64,000 nucleotides of DNA from Crossiella sp. S99.2 (GCF_023094165.1 NZ_JALMDK010000002.1:930211-994210); one strand, 5' to 3'; counted from the first letter of the stretch, positions 34,727 to 42,360 are shown. Made by a program: numbers and translations. Notes: generated by a model not told the origin, from the letters alone.

Positions 34727-35188
34727 CTAGGCCGCCTTGGAAGCGTCAGCGGCCTTGGTTTCCGCGGGCTTGACCGCCGGAGTCTTGTTCGCCCCAGCAC
34801 CGCTGGCCTTGAACCCGGTCGCCCGGAACAGCCACCCCTGGTACTTGTACTCGCCGTTTCCGGTCACCCGGGGTTCGGCCGTCAGGCCCTCCAAGATGAT
34901 CTGCCGCATGCCCAACCCGGGCACCAGCTCCGCCGTGGTCGGCACTGGCTGAACCTCGGCCAGGAACGTGACCTGGAACGAGGCCCGCTTGGCCTTGGTC
35001 TCATCCGGGTCGGTCACCGTCCCCACCCACTGACGCAGGCCCGACACGGGGTCAACCTTCTGCCGGGGCTCCCTGTTCTTGTTCTCCTGGTACTCGTTGT
35101 CAGGAGCTAGCTCCCCGACGAGCACCAGCCCCTTGGGAAACGCCAGGTCAAACGACACCTCGAACCGGTGCCCCTTCGGAATCGCCAT
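34727..35188 (-). CDS. Pra-like activator of replication, integration and excision
   Basis: 153 residues. The start MAIPKGHRF and the pattern GLVLVGELAPDNEY, VSGLRQWVGTV and IILEGLTAEPRV match the 'plasmid replication, integration and excision activator' family whose founder is Pra of pSAM2. In pSAM2 Pra switches on rep, xis and int and is repressed by KorSA. ATG at 35188 has AGAGG at good spacing; a GTG two codons upstream is also in frame. An Ala/Lys-rich tail ends the protein. Two perfect operator palindromes lie 60-105 bp upstream. Confidence 0.85.
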   Translation of the reverse strand: MAIPKGHRFEVSFDLAFPKGLVLVGELAPDNEYQENKNREPRQKVDPVSGLRQWVGTVTDPDETKAKRASFQVTFLAEVQPVPTTAELVPGLGMRQIILEGLTAEPRVTGNGEYKYQGWLFRATGFKASGAGANKTPAVKPAETKAADASKAA

Positions 35189-35246
35189 CTCCACACCTCT
35201 TCTTTGATCACTGCCCCTGTCGGGGTCTCCATTGAGACTCGTTCGC

Positions 35247-35291
35247 CTAGTCGTCTAGACGAGTTAAAGGTAACTAGTCGTCTAGACGAGT
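35247..35291. promoter_or_regulatory. Tandem operators upstream of the pra-like gene
   Basis: Two identical 18-bp copies of CTAGTCGTCTAGACGAGT (35247-35264 and 35274-35291), 27 bp apart, each with the 12-bp palindrome TCGTCTAGACGA. A related palindrome lies at 36129-36140 in front of the GntR gene. They are the likely binding sites of that repressor. Confidence 0.75.
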
Positions 35292-35330
35292 GCAAGTAGA
35301 TGTCTACTTTCTTCGCTTTTGCAACCTTGG

Positions 35331-36110
35331 CTAGCTGGTCGGGACGTCGTACTCCAGGACGTAGGCGTGCGCGATCTTCACCGTGTCGCACACCTCTACC
35401 GCCACCTCATTCTGGTCGTACGCGGTGCGAACCAGCGTCATCACGGGCACCCCGGTCGCGATCTCCAACACCTTGCGCTCCTCGGGTGTCGGCATCCTCG
35501 CCGAGACCTCTTCCTTGACGTGGGCCAGCTCGTGACCGGCCTCCTCAAGTCGCGCGTAGATCCCGCCAGGGCCGGGGTTCACCTCGGTGATCGAGGTACC
35601 CGCCGCCACGTGCTCCGGGATGTAGGACGTAGCGATCTCGACCGGCCGTCCGTCTGCGAGGTATCGCCGAGATCGGACAATCACCCGATCCTTTGGTGAA
35701 ATTCCAAGCCGTGCCGCGATGTCTGCCGAGACTGTTTCATTGGTGACGCGAATCTGGTCAACCCCGGGGGAGTAGCCAGCCGACTCGGCTTCAACGAGGA
35801 ACGCGGACTTTCCTCGGTCCCGATGTTTACGGGCGAATCGGTCGGCGGCCAGCCGTCGGACCGGGGGAGCCGAGCGTACGAACACACCCTTGCCGTGTTC
35901 GGCGACTACTAGGCCCTCACTGCGAAGTTCCTGGATCGCTTGACGTACCGTCATGCGCGCCACGCTGAAGTGTTCGATAAGTTCACTCTCTGAGGGCAGC
36001 TTCTCGCCAGCCGTCAGCCGTCCGAGCTTGATCTGTTCTCGCAGGATGTTCGCGATCTGACGGTAGGGTGGACGGTCGTCCGACCGGTTGATGGGATCGA
36101 GGTCCAACAC
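35331..36110 (-). CDS. GntR-family (HutC/UTRA) repressor, KorSA-like
   Basis: 259 residues. N-terminal GntR winged helix (YRQIANILREQI, LPSESELIEHFSVARMTVRQ) and C-terminal UTRA ligand-binding domain (ADGRPVEIATSYIPEHVA). In pSAM2 the GntR protein KorSA represses pra and itself. Here identical palindromes sit before both pra and this gene, supporting the same circuit. GTG at 36110 has AGGAG 9 nt upstream; longer open frame upstream overlaps the divergent NUDIX gene and is not coding. Confidence 0.9.
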   Translation of the reverse strand: MLDLDPINRSDDRPPYRQIANILREQIKLGRLTAGEKLPSESELIEHFSVARMTVRQAIQELRSEGLVVAEHGKGVFVRSAPPVRRLAADRFARKHRDRGKSAFLVEAESAGYSPGVDQIRVTNETVSADIAARLGISPKDRVIVRSRRYLADGRPVEIATSYIPEHVAAGTSITEVNPGPGGIYARLEEAGHELAHVKEEVSARMPTPEERKVLEIATGVPVMTLVRTAYDQNEVAVEVCDTVKIAHAYVLEYDVPTS

Positions 36111-36128
36111 GGGGTCACACTCCTGTAG

Positions 36129-36140
36129 ACGTCTAGACGT
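36129..36140. promoter_or_regulatory. Operator between the GntR and NUDIX genes
   Basis: ACGTCTAGACGT, a perfect 12-bp palindrome sharing the core CGTCTAGACG with the tandem operators at 35247-35291. It lies 19 bp upstream of the GntR start and 43 bp upstream of the divergent NUDIX gene, so one repressor could control both. Confidence 0.7.
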
Positions 36141-36182
36141 GCCCAGTCTTCCATACCCGACAGCCGAAGGAAAGTGGAGGTT

Positions 36183-36608
36183 ATGACCAATACCCCTCGA
36201 TATTCCGTCAGCGTCGCCGGAATCGTGGTCGATGAGCACGATCGAGTGCTGGTCATCCGCCGCCGCGACAACGGTCACTGGGAACCGCCGGGTGGTGTGG
36301 TCGAAACCAACGAAACTTTCGAACAGGGTGTGCGTCGCGAAGTTCGCGAAGAAACCGGAATCGCTATCCGGGTCGAACGACTCACCGGTGTCTACAAGAA
36401 CATGACGCGCGACATCGTCGCCCTGGTCTTCCGCTGCACGCCCGAGACCGCCGAGCCGGTACCGACCGAAGAAGCGACCGAGGTCCGCTGGATGACGCTC
36501 GACCAGGTTCGCGAAGCCATGGCCCCCGCCTACGCCGTGCGCGTGACTGACGCGTTTGAGAGCGCACCGCAGACCCGGGCCCACGACGGAGTGCAGATCC
36601 TCGGCTAG
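36183..36608 (+). CDS. NUDIX hydrolase (Pif-like AICE protein)
   Basis: 141 residues. The NUDIX box is intact: GGVVETNETFEQGVRREV continuing into REETGI. The family cleaves nucleoside diphosphates linked to another group. In pSAM2 a NUDIX protein, Pif, blocks entry of further copies, and its position beside korSA is the same. ATG at 36183 has GGAGG very close (2 nt), so GTG at 36174 remains possible. Confidence 0.88.
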   Translation: MTNTPRYSVSVAGIVVDEHDRVLVIRRRDNGHWEPPGGVVETNETFEQGVRREVREETGIAIRVERLTGVYKNMTRDIVALVFRCTPETAEPVPTEEATEVRWMTLDQVREAMAPAYAVRVTDAFESAPQTRAHDGVQILG

Positions 36609-36726
36609 GACGACTCTGACCATCCGGTGCGTCAAGCGTCAGGTGAAGCCAGCGTGTCAAGCATCAGCCGAACCACGACAAGCGCCTGTCCTGCTGTGTT
36701 GCCGAATTTGGCTCTATGGGATCAAG

Positions 36727-36747
36727 GCGCGCCGCCAAGCGGCGCGC
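36727..36747. repeat. 9-bp perfect inverted repeat with 3-nt loop
   Basis: GCGCGCCGC at 36727-36735 and its reverse complement at 36739-36747 separated by CAA. Located about 120 bp after the NUDIX stop; no T-run follows. Confidence 0.6.
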
Positions 36748-37106
36748 GGCGGGTAGTCGCGCTGGCCGCGACGGGCACACCCATCCAGGCACGGCCGCCT
36801 ACCGCTCCGCTGCGGCGGCCGACCTGTCGGCGCGCCCGTCGAACCGGCGCCCACCTGCCGGGCCGAGTAGCCGCGCGCCGCCCCCATCACAGCCAACCCT
36901 TCCCGCGGAATGACCTGCTCCGACCTGGCACCCGGCATGTCCCGAACGCCCCGGCCGGCATACCCCTTCGCGTGTATCCACACGAAGGACCATGCAGGCC
37001 GAGACGCCCAGGCCACCCCGAGCACTTCCCAGCCAGGTCTTTCAACCCCCTGGATCACCCTGCGACGGCAACTCACGTCGATCCCTCACCTCCGCCTTTT
37101 TATTGT

Positions 37107-37198
37107 TTAACACCGGAATTACGGCATCAAGAGCGCCTACGGCGTCGCTCCGCGATGGACGCAAGCGCCCACTCTTGACACCTCCATTCCGGTGCTAA
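37107..37198. repeat. Nested inverted repeats (about 92 nt)
   Basis: Outer arms TTAACACCGGAAT (37107-37119) and 37186-37198 pair at 12 of 13 positions. Inside them CAAGAG (37128-37133) pairs with CTCTTG (37172-37177), and GCGTC (37142-37146) with GACGC (37158-37162). It could fold as one extended structure of single-stranded DNA or RNA. Confidence 0.5.
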
Positions 37199-37280
37199 CT
37201 GCCGCCGGGGCGAAGGAAAGGGGAGGCGAGAGGTTCCCACTCTCTCCCTCACCGCCGTCGACCCACCAGGGAGGCAGCAC

Positions 37281-37808
37281 ATGAACCGCACCCGACGCCC
37301 CGGCCCCGGACAGCTTCCACTGTGGACTGACCGGCCCAGCCCCAAGCCGGTCGGTCCCCGGGCATGCCGCTACTGCCAGAGCTGGTTCACCCCGATCACC
37401 CGGTCGACCACCCTGTGCCCGCCCTGCGTGATCAACCAGGCCCACACCGAGGACCGCCAGGCCGCCGCCCGACGCGTCACCAGCCCCCAGCCCGGACAGC
37501 TCAAGCTGGTCTTGGTTGAGCATGATCACGCTGCCTGTCAGGCCGTCTACAGGCCGTCAGACGTGGAGAAGTGGCGAGAAACCTGGAGAACTCACGAGAA
37601 CTATTTTGGCTGGTCAGAGCCTCTTTTCTGGGTTCAATACCAGGTGACTCGGATTCGGTTCAGAGATCACCCAGATCTACGAGGGCACCAACCAGATCCA
37701 GCGGGTGGTCATGTCCCGGGCGCTGCTCAAGGGCTGAGCGGTTCGCGGACTGAGCGGTCACAGGCCGCCTGGGTGTTGGGACAGCCAGGCGGCGTGCCGG
37801 TCGCGTAG
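37281..37808 (+). CDS. Zinc-ribbon protein reading through attR into the chromosome
   Basis: 175 residues as integrated. ATG at 37281 has a good GGGAGG site. The N-terminal part has CRYCQSWF and CPPC, a four-cysteine ribbon, similar in style to other AICE small proteins. From residue 129 the frame runs through the att repeat and 73 bp of chromosome, overlapping the convergent DUF3885 gene. If the element is excised, the circular junction would change the tail after residue 142 and give a stop after about 156 residues. The C-terminal part is therefore probably not native. Confidence 0.6.
   Translation: MNRTRRPGPGQLPLWTDRPSPKPVGPRACRYCQSWFTPITRSTTLCPPCVINQAHTEDRQAAARRVTSPQPGQLKLVLVEHDHAACQAVYRPSDVEKWRETWRTHENYFGWSEPLFWVQYQVTRIRFRDHPDLRGHQPDPAGGHVPGAAQGLSGSRTERSQAAWVLGQPGGVPVA
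37538..37563 (+). repeat. Right arm-type site candidate
   Basis: 26-bp partner of 28376-28401 (23 matches), same orientation, 100 bp before the att core. The octamer CATGATCA also occurs close upstream of both copies (28371 and 37521). Confidence 0.55.
37664..37735. repeat. attR of the AICE
   Basis: Second copy of the 72-bp att repeat, retaining the displaced end of the acyl-CoA dehydrogenase gene (codons for MSRALLKG, then TGA at 37735-37737). The upstream part of that gene is absent here. Confidence 0.9.
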
Positions 37809-38336
37809 TGCGTCGCGGTCGGTGGTGCCGGGCAGGAAGATGTCCTGGCCGCCGTCGTAGGGGTGGTGCAGGCGGGTCAGGTCCAGGCTCATGATCAGCA
37901 CTCCGGCGGTGCGGTCGTCGGCCACCGCGCGCAGCAGTTCGTCCAGGCAGCCTGGTCGCCAAGGCACCCGGCTCAGGTAGAGGTGGGTGTAGGCGACGAA
38001 GTCGGGGTCGTCGTCGGTGCAGACCGAGGTCCAGTGTTCGGCGGCCGGGTGCCAGGCGGCGTGGTCGGCGGGGCGGGGATCGGGGTCGGGGCGGTCGTTC
38101 CAGTCCGGGGTGAGCAGGTAGACGTCCTCGCCGGCGAACAGTTCGTCGAGCACGGTGTTGTAGCGGTGCAAGAGGATGTCGTACTCGGCCTCGGTGTCGG
38201 CGTAGCGCTGGGACTCCGGCAGGCTGTGGAAACGGACCCAACGGTCGCGGTGCGGGCCGCGTAGGTCGTGGCCGATCGGGTCGCAGGGGTGCCACTGCTG
38301 GTGCCAGCGGCGGAGCAGATCCTCGGGGATGGTCAT
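37758..38336 (-). CDS. DUF3885-like protein
   Basis: 192 residues, soluble. It has WVRFHSLPESQRY, VYLLTPDWND and HHPYDGGQDIFLPG, which I associate with DUF3885 proteins, of unknown function and often near SUKH-type genes. ATG at 38336 overlaps the preceding SUKH gene by 4 bp (ATGA-type coupling). It is the first chromosomal gene after the AICE. Confidence 0.72.
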   Translation of the reverse strand: MTIPEDLLRRWHQQWHPCDPIGHDLRGPHRDRWVRFHSLPESQRYADTEAEYDILLHRYNTVLDELFAGEDVYLLTPDWNDRPDPDPRPADHAAWHPAAEHWTSVCTDDDPDFVAYTHLYLSRVPWRPGCLDELLRAVADDRTAGVLIMSLDLTRLHHPYDGGQDIFLPGTTDRDALRDRHAAWLSQHPGGL

Positions 38337-38728
38337 AGTGCCGCCAGCCAGGTCAGGTACCAGTCGTGGAAGTTCGCGGCGGAGCCCTTGCCGGAGTTCG
38401 GGTCGAGCCAGATCCGGCCGCGGGACGGGCCGGTGAGCACCAGATGGTGGTAGTGGCCGCAGCCGATCTCGGCGATTTCCAAGGTGTCGGTGGAGCTGGG
38501 CACGGTGTCGGCCAGGGGGTAGACGCCGTAGTCGGGGCCCGCGCCGCCGTTGCCGACCTGGAGCAGGAAGTCGCGGTAGTCCGTGGGCAGGGTGATTCCG
38601 TGCTGGGCCTCGAAATCGGCCACGGCTGCTTCGGACAGGACCGGGTGCAACGCGTAGTCGCCCGCCGGGTCCTTGGCCGCCGCGGCGGCCAAGGTGGCGT
38701 GGATGTGCTGGGCGTTCCAGGTGGTCAT
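38333..38728 (-). CDS. SMI1/KNR4 (SUKH) family protein
   Basis: 131 residues. The SUKH core is seen in LPTDYRDFLLQVGNGGAGPDYG and the C-terminal FHDWYLTWL. SUKH proteins include many immunity proteins against polymorphic toxins. No toxin gene is adjacent. It is coupled to the DUF3885-like gene downstream and follows a decayed paralog upstream. Confidence 0.88.
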   Translation of the reverse strand: MTTWNAQHIHATLAAAAAKDPAGDYALHPVLSEAAVADFEAQHGITLPTDYRDFLLQVGNGGAGPDYGVYPLADTVPSSTDTLEIAEIGCGHYHHLVLTGPSRGRIWLDPNSGKGSAANFHDWYLTWLAAL

Positions 38729-39018
38729 GGGGTGGCCTGTCGGTGGTCGGCGGTGTGGTCGGCCGGCCGGGGCGGGTACCAGGCGCGGAAGTCGCGGTGC
38801 GAGGGCAGGCCGCCGTCACTGCCCAGGTCGATGACCGGGGAGCCGGGGGTGCGGTGTGGGTCCGCGTTGCCGTGGCCGACCTGGGGTGGGAAGTCGTGGT
38901 AGGCGGCGGGCTGGGGTGGGCCGAGGTGGTGCGGGTGGTGGGTGGCGGCGAAGGCGGTGTGGTCCGGCTCGGCTGTGACCGGGGGCGAGTGGATTCCTTC
39001 GGCGTGCCGGGTGGTCAT
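38725..39018 (-). pseudogene. Degenerate SUKH paralog
   Basis: 97 residues. The start MTTRHAEGIHSPP parallels MTTWNAQHIHATL of the next gene; PAAYHDFPPQVGHGNADP parallels its LPTDYRDFLLQVGNGGAGPD; FRAWY parallels FHDWY. The middle (Val/Leu core strands) is missing and prolines replace core residues, so the fold is unlikely to be intact. It still has open frame and overlapping ends with both neighbours. It looks like a shrunken duplicate. Confidence 0.6.
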
Positions 39019-39677
39019 GGGTTGGCCCGTACCAGTCCGTTTTCGTAGGCGATGATCACCAGTTGGGCCCGGTCGCGGGCGTGCAGTTTGGCCAGTAGGC
39101 GGCCGACGTAAGTCTTCACCGTGGCCAGGCTCAGGTGCAGCTCCATTGCGATCTCGTCGTTGGCGTGGCCGCGGGCGATCAGGGTCAGGACCTGTTGTTC
39201 GCGGTCGGTGATGCCGGTGAGGGGGCGGGCTGGGCTTGTGGTGGGGGCGGGGCCGCGGGTGAACTCCTCGATCAGGCGGCGGGTGACGGTGGGGGCGAGC
39301 AGGGACTCGCCCGCAGCGATGACGGTGATGGCTCGCAGCAGGTCCGCGGGTGGGGTGTCCTTGAGCAGGAAGCCGGCGGCGCCGGCGCGCAGGGCGGTGA
39401 AGACGGCTGAGTCGTCGTCGAACATGGTGAGGACCAGGACGCGGACCTCCGGGGCTTCGGCGTGCAGGCGGCGGGTGGCCTCGATGCCGTCCAGGACGGG
39501 CATGCGCACGTCCATCAGCACCACGTCGGGGCGCAGTTCGACCGCCAGCCGGACCGCCTCCGCGCCGTCGGCCGCCTCGCCGACCACGGACAGGCCGGGC
39601 GCGGTCTCCAGCAGCACCCGGAAACTGCCGCGCAGCAACGCCTGGTCGTCGGCGACCAGCACCCGGATGCCGGTCAC
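39015..39677 (-). CDS. NarL/FixJ-family response regulator
   Basis: 220 residues. Receiver domain with ADDQALL, phospho-acceptor Asp in VVLMDVRMP and Lys in FLLKDTPP; C-terminal LuxR helix-turn-helix (LTGITDREQQVLTLIARG, ANDEIAMELHLSLATVKTYV). GTG at 39677 overlaps the kinase stop by 4 bp. It belongs with the sensor kinase upstream. Confidence 0.94.
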   Translation of the reverse strand: MTGIRVLVADDQALLRGSFRVLLETAPGLSVVGEAADGAEAVRLAVELRPDVVLMDVRMPVLDGIEATRRLHAEAPEVRVLVLTMFDDDSAVFTALRAGAAGFLLKDTPPADLLRAITVIAAGESLLAPTVTRRLIEEFTRGPAPTTSPARPLTGITDREQQVLTLIARGHANDEIAMELHLSLATVKTYVGRLLAKLHARDRAQLVIIAYENGLVRANP

Positions 39678-40744
39678 GGGCGCCGCCGGTGCGGCAGGGT
39701 GGCGTGCACCCGGAAGCCGCCGTCCGGGCCAGGGCCCGCGCTGAACTCGCCCTCGTGCAGGGCCACGCGTTCGCGCATGCCGGTCAGGCCGTAGCCACCG
39801 GGGCGGGGCTCGCCGCCCGGACCGGTGTCGGTCACCTCGATCGTCACCACCTCCCCAGTGTCGGTGACGCTGACCCGGCAGTCCGCCGGGGCCGCGTGCC
39901 GGATCACATTGGTCACCGCCTCCTGCACGATCCGCAGCACGGCCGGCCGCACCGCCTCGGGCAACTCCGCCACCGGCACCGCGGCCTCGATCCGCACCCC
40001 GGTGCCTCTGGCCTGCTCGAACAGCTCGTCCAGGTCCGGCGGACCTGGGTCCTCCGCGCGCAGCACGCCGAGCAGTCGCCGGGTCTGGGCGAGGGCCTCC
40101 TTGCTGGTCGCCTCGATCACCCGCAGTGCGTCCCTGGTCTCCTCCGGCCGGGTCTCGGCCACGAAGTTGGCCACCGCGGCCTTCACCGCGATCAGCCCCA
40201 TCCCGTGCGCCACCACGTCGTGCAGCTCCCTGGCGATCCGTAATCGTTCGTCCAGCCGGATCTGCCGGGCCTGCTGGGCGGCCAGCCGGTCCGCCTGCGA
40301 CCGCCGCTGCCGCACGGTGTCCCCGGCCAGCCAGGCCAACACAGCCAGCCCAGCCGCGACCGGCCCGAACACCCAGCCCAGCGGTAGCCACAACGAGCCG
40401 AGCCCGGCCGTGACCAGGCACAGGGCCAGCACCCGCAGTGAGTCCCGCCGTGGCCACCGCGTGCTGCCCGCGTAGAGCACCAGCGCCACCGTCACGAACG
40501 GATCCCACAGCAGCCCGGTGAGCGCGACCGCCACCGCGATCCCCAGGCACACCAGTGGCCATCGCCTGCGCAGGGCCACCGCCGTGCCGGCGAGCACCGC
40601 GGCCGCGGTGGCCAGCAGCATGGTCGGCATCTCGTCCGACTGGGCCAGCCACAGGTTCCCGGCCACGCCGAAGTTGGCGGCGGCCAGCAGCAACCCGGCG
40701 AGCAGGTCCAGCAGAACCAGGTGGCGTGGGGTGGGTGGGGGCAT
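39674..40744 (-). CDS. NarL-type sensor histidine kinase
   Basis: 356 residues. About five hydrophobic helices in the first 140 residues, then HisKA_3 with the phospho-acceptor His in RELHDVVAHGMGLIAV, and an ATPase domain ending GYGLTGMRERV. ATG at 40744 is preceded by TAGCGT 7 nt upstream, so the message may be leaderless. It is divergent from a small membrane protein that may be a target. Confidence 0.93.
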   Translation of the reverse strand: MPPPTPRHLVLLDLLAGLLLAAANFGVAGNLWLAQSDEMPTMLLATAAAVLAGTAVALRRRWPLVCLGIAVAVALTGLLWDPFVTVALVLYAGSTRWPRRDSLRVLALCLVTAGLGSLWLPLGWVFGPVAAGLAVLAWLAGDTVRQRRSQADRLAAQQARQIRLDERLRIARELHDVVAHGMGLIAVKAAVANFVAETRPEETRDALRVIEATSKEALAQTRRLLGVLRAEDPGPPDLDELFEQARGTGVRIEAAVPVAELPEAVRPAVLRIVQEAVTNVIRHAAPADCRVSVTDTGEVVTIEVTDTGPGGEPRPGGYGLTGMRERVALHEGEFSAGPGPDGGFRVHATLPHRRRP

Positions 40745-40751
40745 GGGGAGC

Positions 40752-40757
40752 ACGCTA
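40752..40757 (-). promoter_or_regulatory. -10 hexamer for leaderless sensor kinase gene
   Basis: TAGCGT on the minus strand ends 7 nt before ATG 40744. Confidence 0.4.
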
Positions 40758-40876
40758 ATCCGCGGCGGGGGATCTGGGATCAGCCCAGGGTTGATCAGAC
40801 CCAGGTATGACCTGGCGGCCGGAACTGTCCATTGTGGTCCGATCCGCGGCGGCCGTCCGCACGGCACGGTGGAGCC

Positions 40877-41578
40877 ATGACCACGCAGCCCCAACAGTTT
40901 CCCGGCCGCTGGCTCGGCGGGATCAGTCTGGTTCTCGGCCCCGTGCTGCTGCTCGCCGGCGTGCTGACCCGCTTCGGCGTGCCCTTCTTCTTCCCCGCCC
41001 AGCTCGCCGGTTACGCCGCCGAACCGCTGCGGCTGACCGTGTCCTACAGCCTGGTCGCCGCCGGCCTCGTGCTGCTGTGCCCGGCCGTGCTCGCGCTGTC
41101 CGCGCGGATCGGCAACGCCTGGGGCGCAATCGGCACCGCCTTCGTGCTGATCGGCCTGTTCGCCCGCATCTTCCACGCCGGCGTCGACCACCTGGCCTTC
41201 CGACTGGTCGACGCGCAGCAGTCGGCCGCGGCCACCGAGGTGGTCGCCGCCGGGTACGGCGTGCCGCACGTGTTCAGCGTCACCGCGGCCGCGGCCGTGT
41301 TCGGCTGGCCGCTGCTGGCCGTCGGCGCCTACCGGGCCAGGGTGCTCGGGCCGGTAGGCGCACTGGCGCTGGCGGCCATGGCCGCGTTACCGGTCGGCGT
41401 GCTCAAGGGCAGCACGATCTCCTCGGTGGTCGCGGCGGCGGCGTTATGCCTGGCCCTGCTCCCGCTCGGGGTGCGCGTGCTGCGCACCGGCGGCCTGCCG
41501 GACCGTGCGGGCCTGCTCAGGTTCGCCGCGGTGGCCGTCGGCGCGGTCGGCCTCGGCTGGCTCTCCACCATGGGCTGA
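40877..41578 (+). CDS. Multi-pass membrane protein, unknown
   Basis: 233 residues with six to seven hydrophobic segments spread along the whole length. ATG at 40877 follows GGTGGAG. It is not a known transporter family by eye, though the overall pattern resembles DUF998-type integral membrane proteins. It is divergent from the two-component system, 132 bp away from the kinase start, and so a candidate member of its regulon. Confidence 0.75.
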   Translation: MTTQPQQFPGRWLGGISLVLGPVLLLAGVLTRFGVPFFFPAQLAGYAAEPLRLTVSYSLVAAGLVLLCPAVLALSARIGNAWGAIGTAFVLIGLFARIFHAGVDHLAFRLVDAQQSAAATEVVAAGYGVPHVFSVTAAAAVFGWPLLAVGAYRARVLGPVGALALAAMAALPVGVLKGSTISSVVAAAALCLALLPLGVRVLRTGGLPDRAGLLRFAAVAVGAVGLGWLSTMG

Positions 41579-41827
41579 CCACCGGAATTCGCACGGATGT
41601 TTCGTCGCGCACCTATTCCGTTAACGTACGAATGCGTTGCCGCGCAAGCATTTCCCTGGACGTGGGATGACCTGACGGAATGACCCCTCTTTCGTAGGGG
41701 GTTTCCTGTCTGTTTCCTGTTGGAAAGCGCATTCCGGTAGGTGGTTCCAAGTTGAATCAGTACTTTCGGCGGTACTGGGGAACCTCCGGTGCTGACGGCG
41801 GCGCCGGAACTGGAAGGAGTCAAGTCA

Positions 41828-42256
41828 ATGCAGCCACTTCGGGATCTCACCCTGCTGCTGGGGCGGGTCGTCGTCGGCGTGGTGTTCATCTACCACGGCT
41901 GGCAGAAGCTCGTCACCGGCGGGATCGACGGGGTTGCGGCAGGTTTCGGGAAGATGGGCATTCCGCTGCCCACGGTGTCCGCGTGGTTCACCGCGCTGGT
42001 CGAACTGGTCGGCGGCGCCGCCTTCATTGTCGGCATTGGTCTGCCGCTGGTCGGCGTGCTGTTCGCGGTCGTGATGGCGGGTGCCGGATTCTTCGTGCAC
42101 TTCAAGAACGGTTTTGGCCTGCCCGGCGGTTACGAGTACATCCTGACCCTGCTGGCGGCGGGTCTGGCCCTCGGTTTCAACGGCGGCCGCTACTCCCTGG
42201 ACGCGGTCTTCGGCATCGGTCAGCCCAAACGTTCGCGGCAGACCGTAGACGCCTGA
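41828..42256 (+). CDS. DoxX-family membrane protein
   Basis: 142 residues with four transmembrane helices. The DoxX pattern RVVVGVVFIYHGWQKL and TALVELVGGAAFIVG is clear. DoxX proteins are linked to oxidative or thiol stress in actinobacteria. ATG at 41828 follows GGAAGGAG. A close paralog follows 104 bp downstream. Confidence 0.9.
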   Translation: MQPLRDLTLLLGRVVVGVVFIYHGWQKLVTGGIDGVAAGFGKMGIPLPTVSAWFTALVELVGGAAFIVGIGLPLVGVLFAVVMAGAGFFVHFKNGFGLPGGYEYILTLLAAGLALGFNGGRYSLDAVFGIGQPKRSRQTVDA

Positions 42257-42360
42257 TTGCGCGCTCAACCGAAACCCGCTGACGCATCGACGTTCACTCG
42301 CCCGTGTGCGGGGGAACTCCGGTATCCGGAACTCCCCTCAACGAGCGAAGGAGCCGGAAG

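Larger units (their letters stand above)
36609..37280. other. 672-bp non-coding region of the AICE with repeats and hairpins (candidate origin or transfer locus)
   Basis: No convincing gene is seen. It holds a 12-bp direct repeat GTCAAGC(G/A)TCAG at 36631-36642 and 36656-36667, a perfect 9-bp hairpin with 3-nt loop at 36727-36747, and a nested hairpin at 37107-37198. A rolling-circle element needs a double-strand origin and an FtsK-recognised transfer locus, and this is the only long non-coding stretch in the element. Confidence 0.5.
28258..37735. mobile_element. Integrated pSAM2-like actinomycete integrative and conjugative element (AICE)
   Basis: About 9.4 kb bounded by 72-bp imperfect direct repeats. 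The gene set and order (integrase, excisionase, rolling-circle Rep, FtsK-type transfer ATPase, Pra-like activator, GntR regulator, NUDIX protein) match pSAM2-type elements. Such elements excise, replicate by rolling circle and move as double-stranded DNA using a single FtsK-like protein. The target is the 3' end of an acyl-CoA dehydrogenase gene instead of a tRNA gene. No obvious cargo (resistance, defence or metabolism) is present. Confidence 0.93.

Noticed and set aside
36111..36635. N-terminal extension of the GntR repressor
   Set aside because: It would lie antisense to the NUDIX gene and across the operator; the GTG at 36110 has a good ribosome site.
28258..37735. tRNA gene as attachment site of the AICE
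   Set aside because: No cloverleaf is present at either end; the repeat is acyl-CoA dehydrogenase coding sequence.
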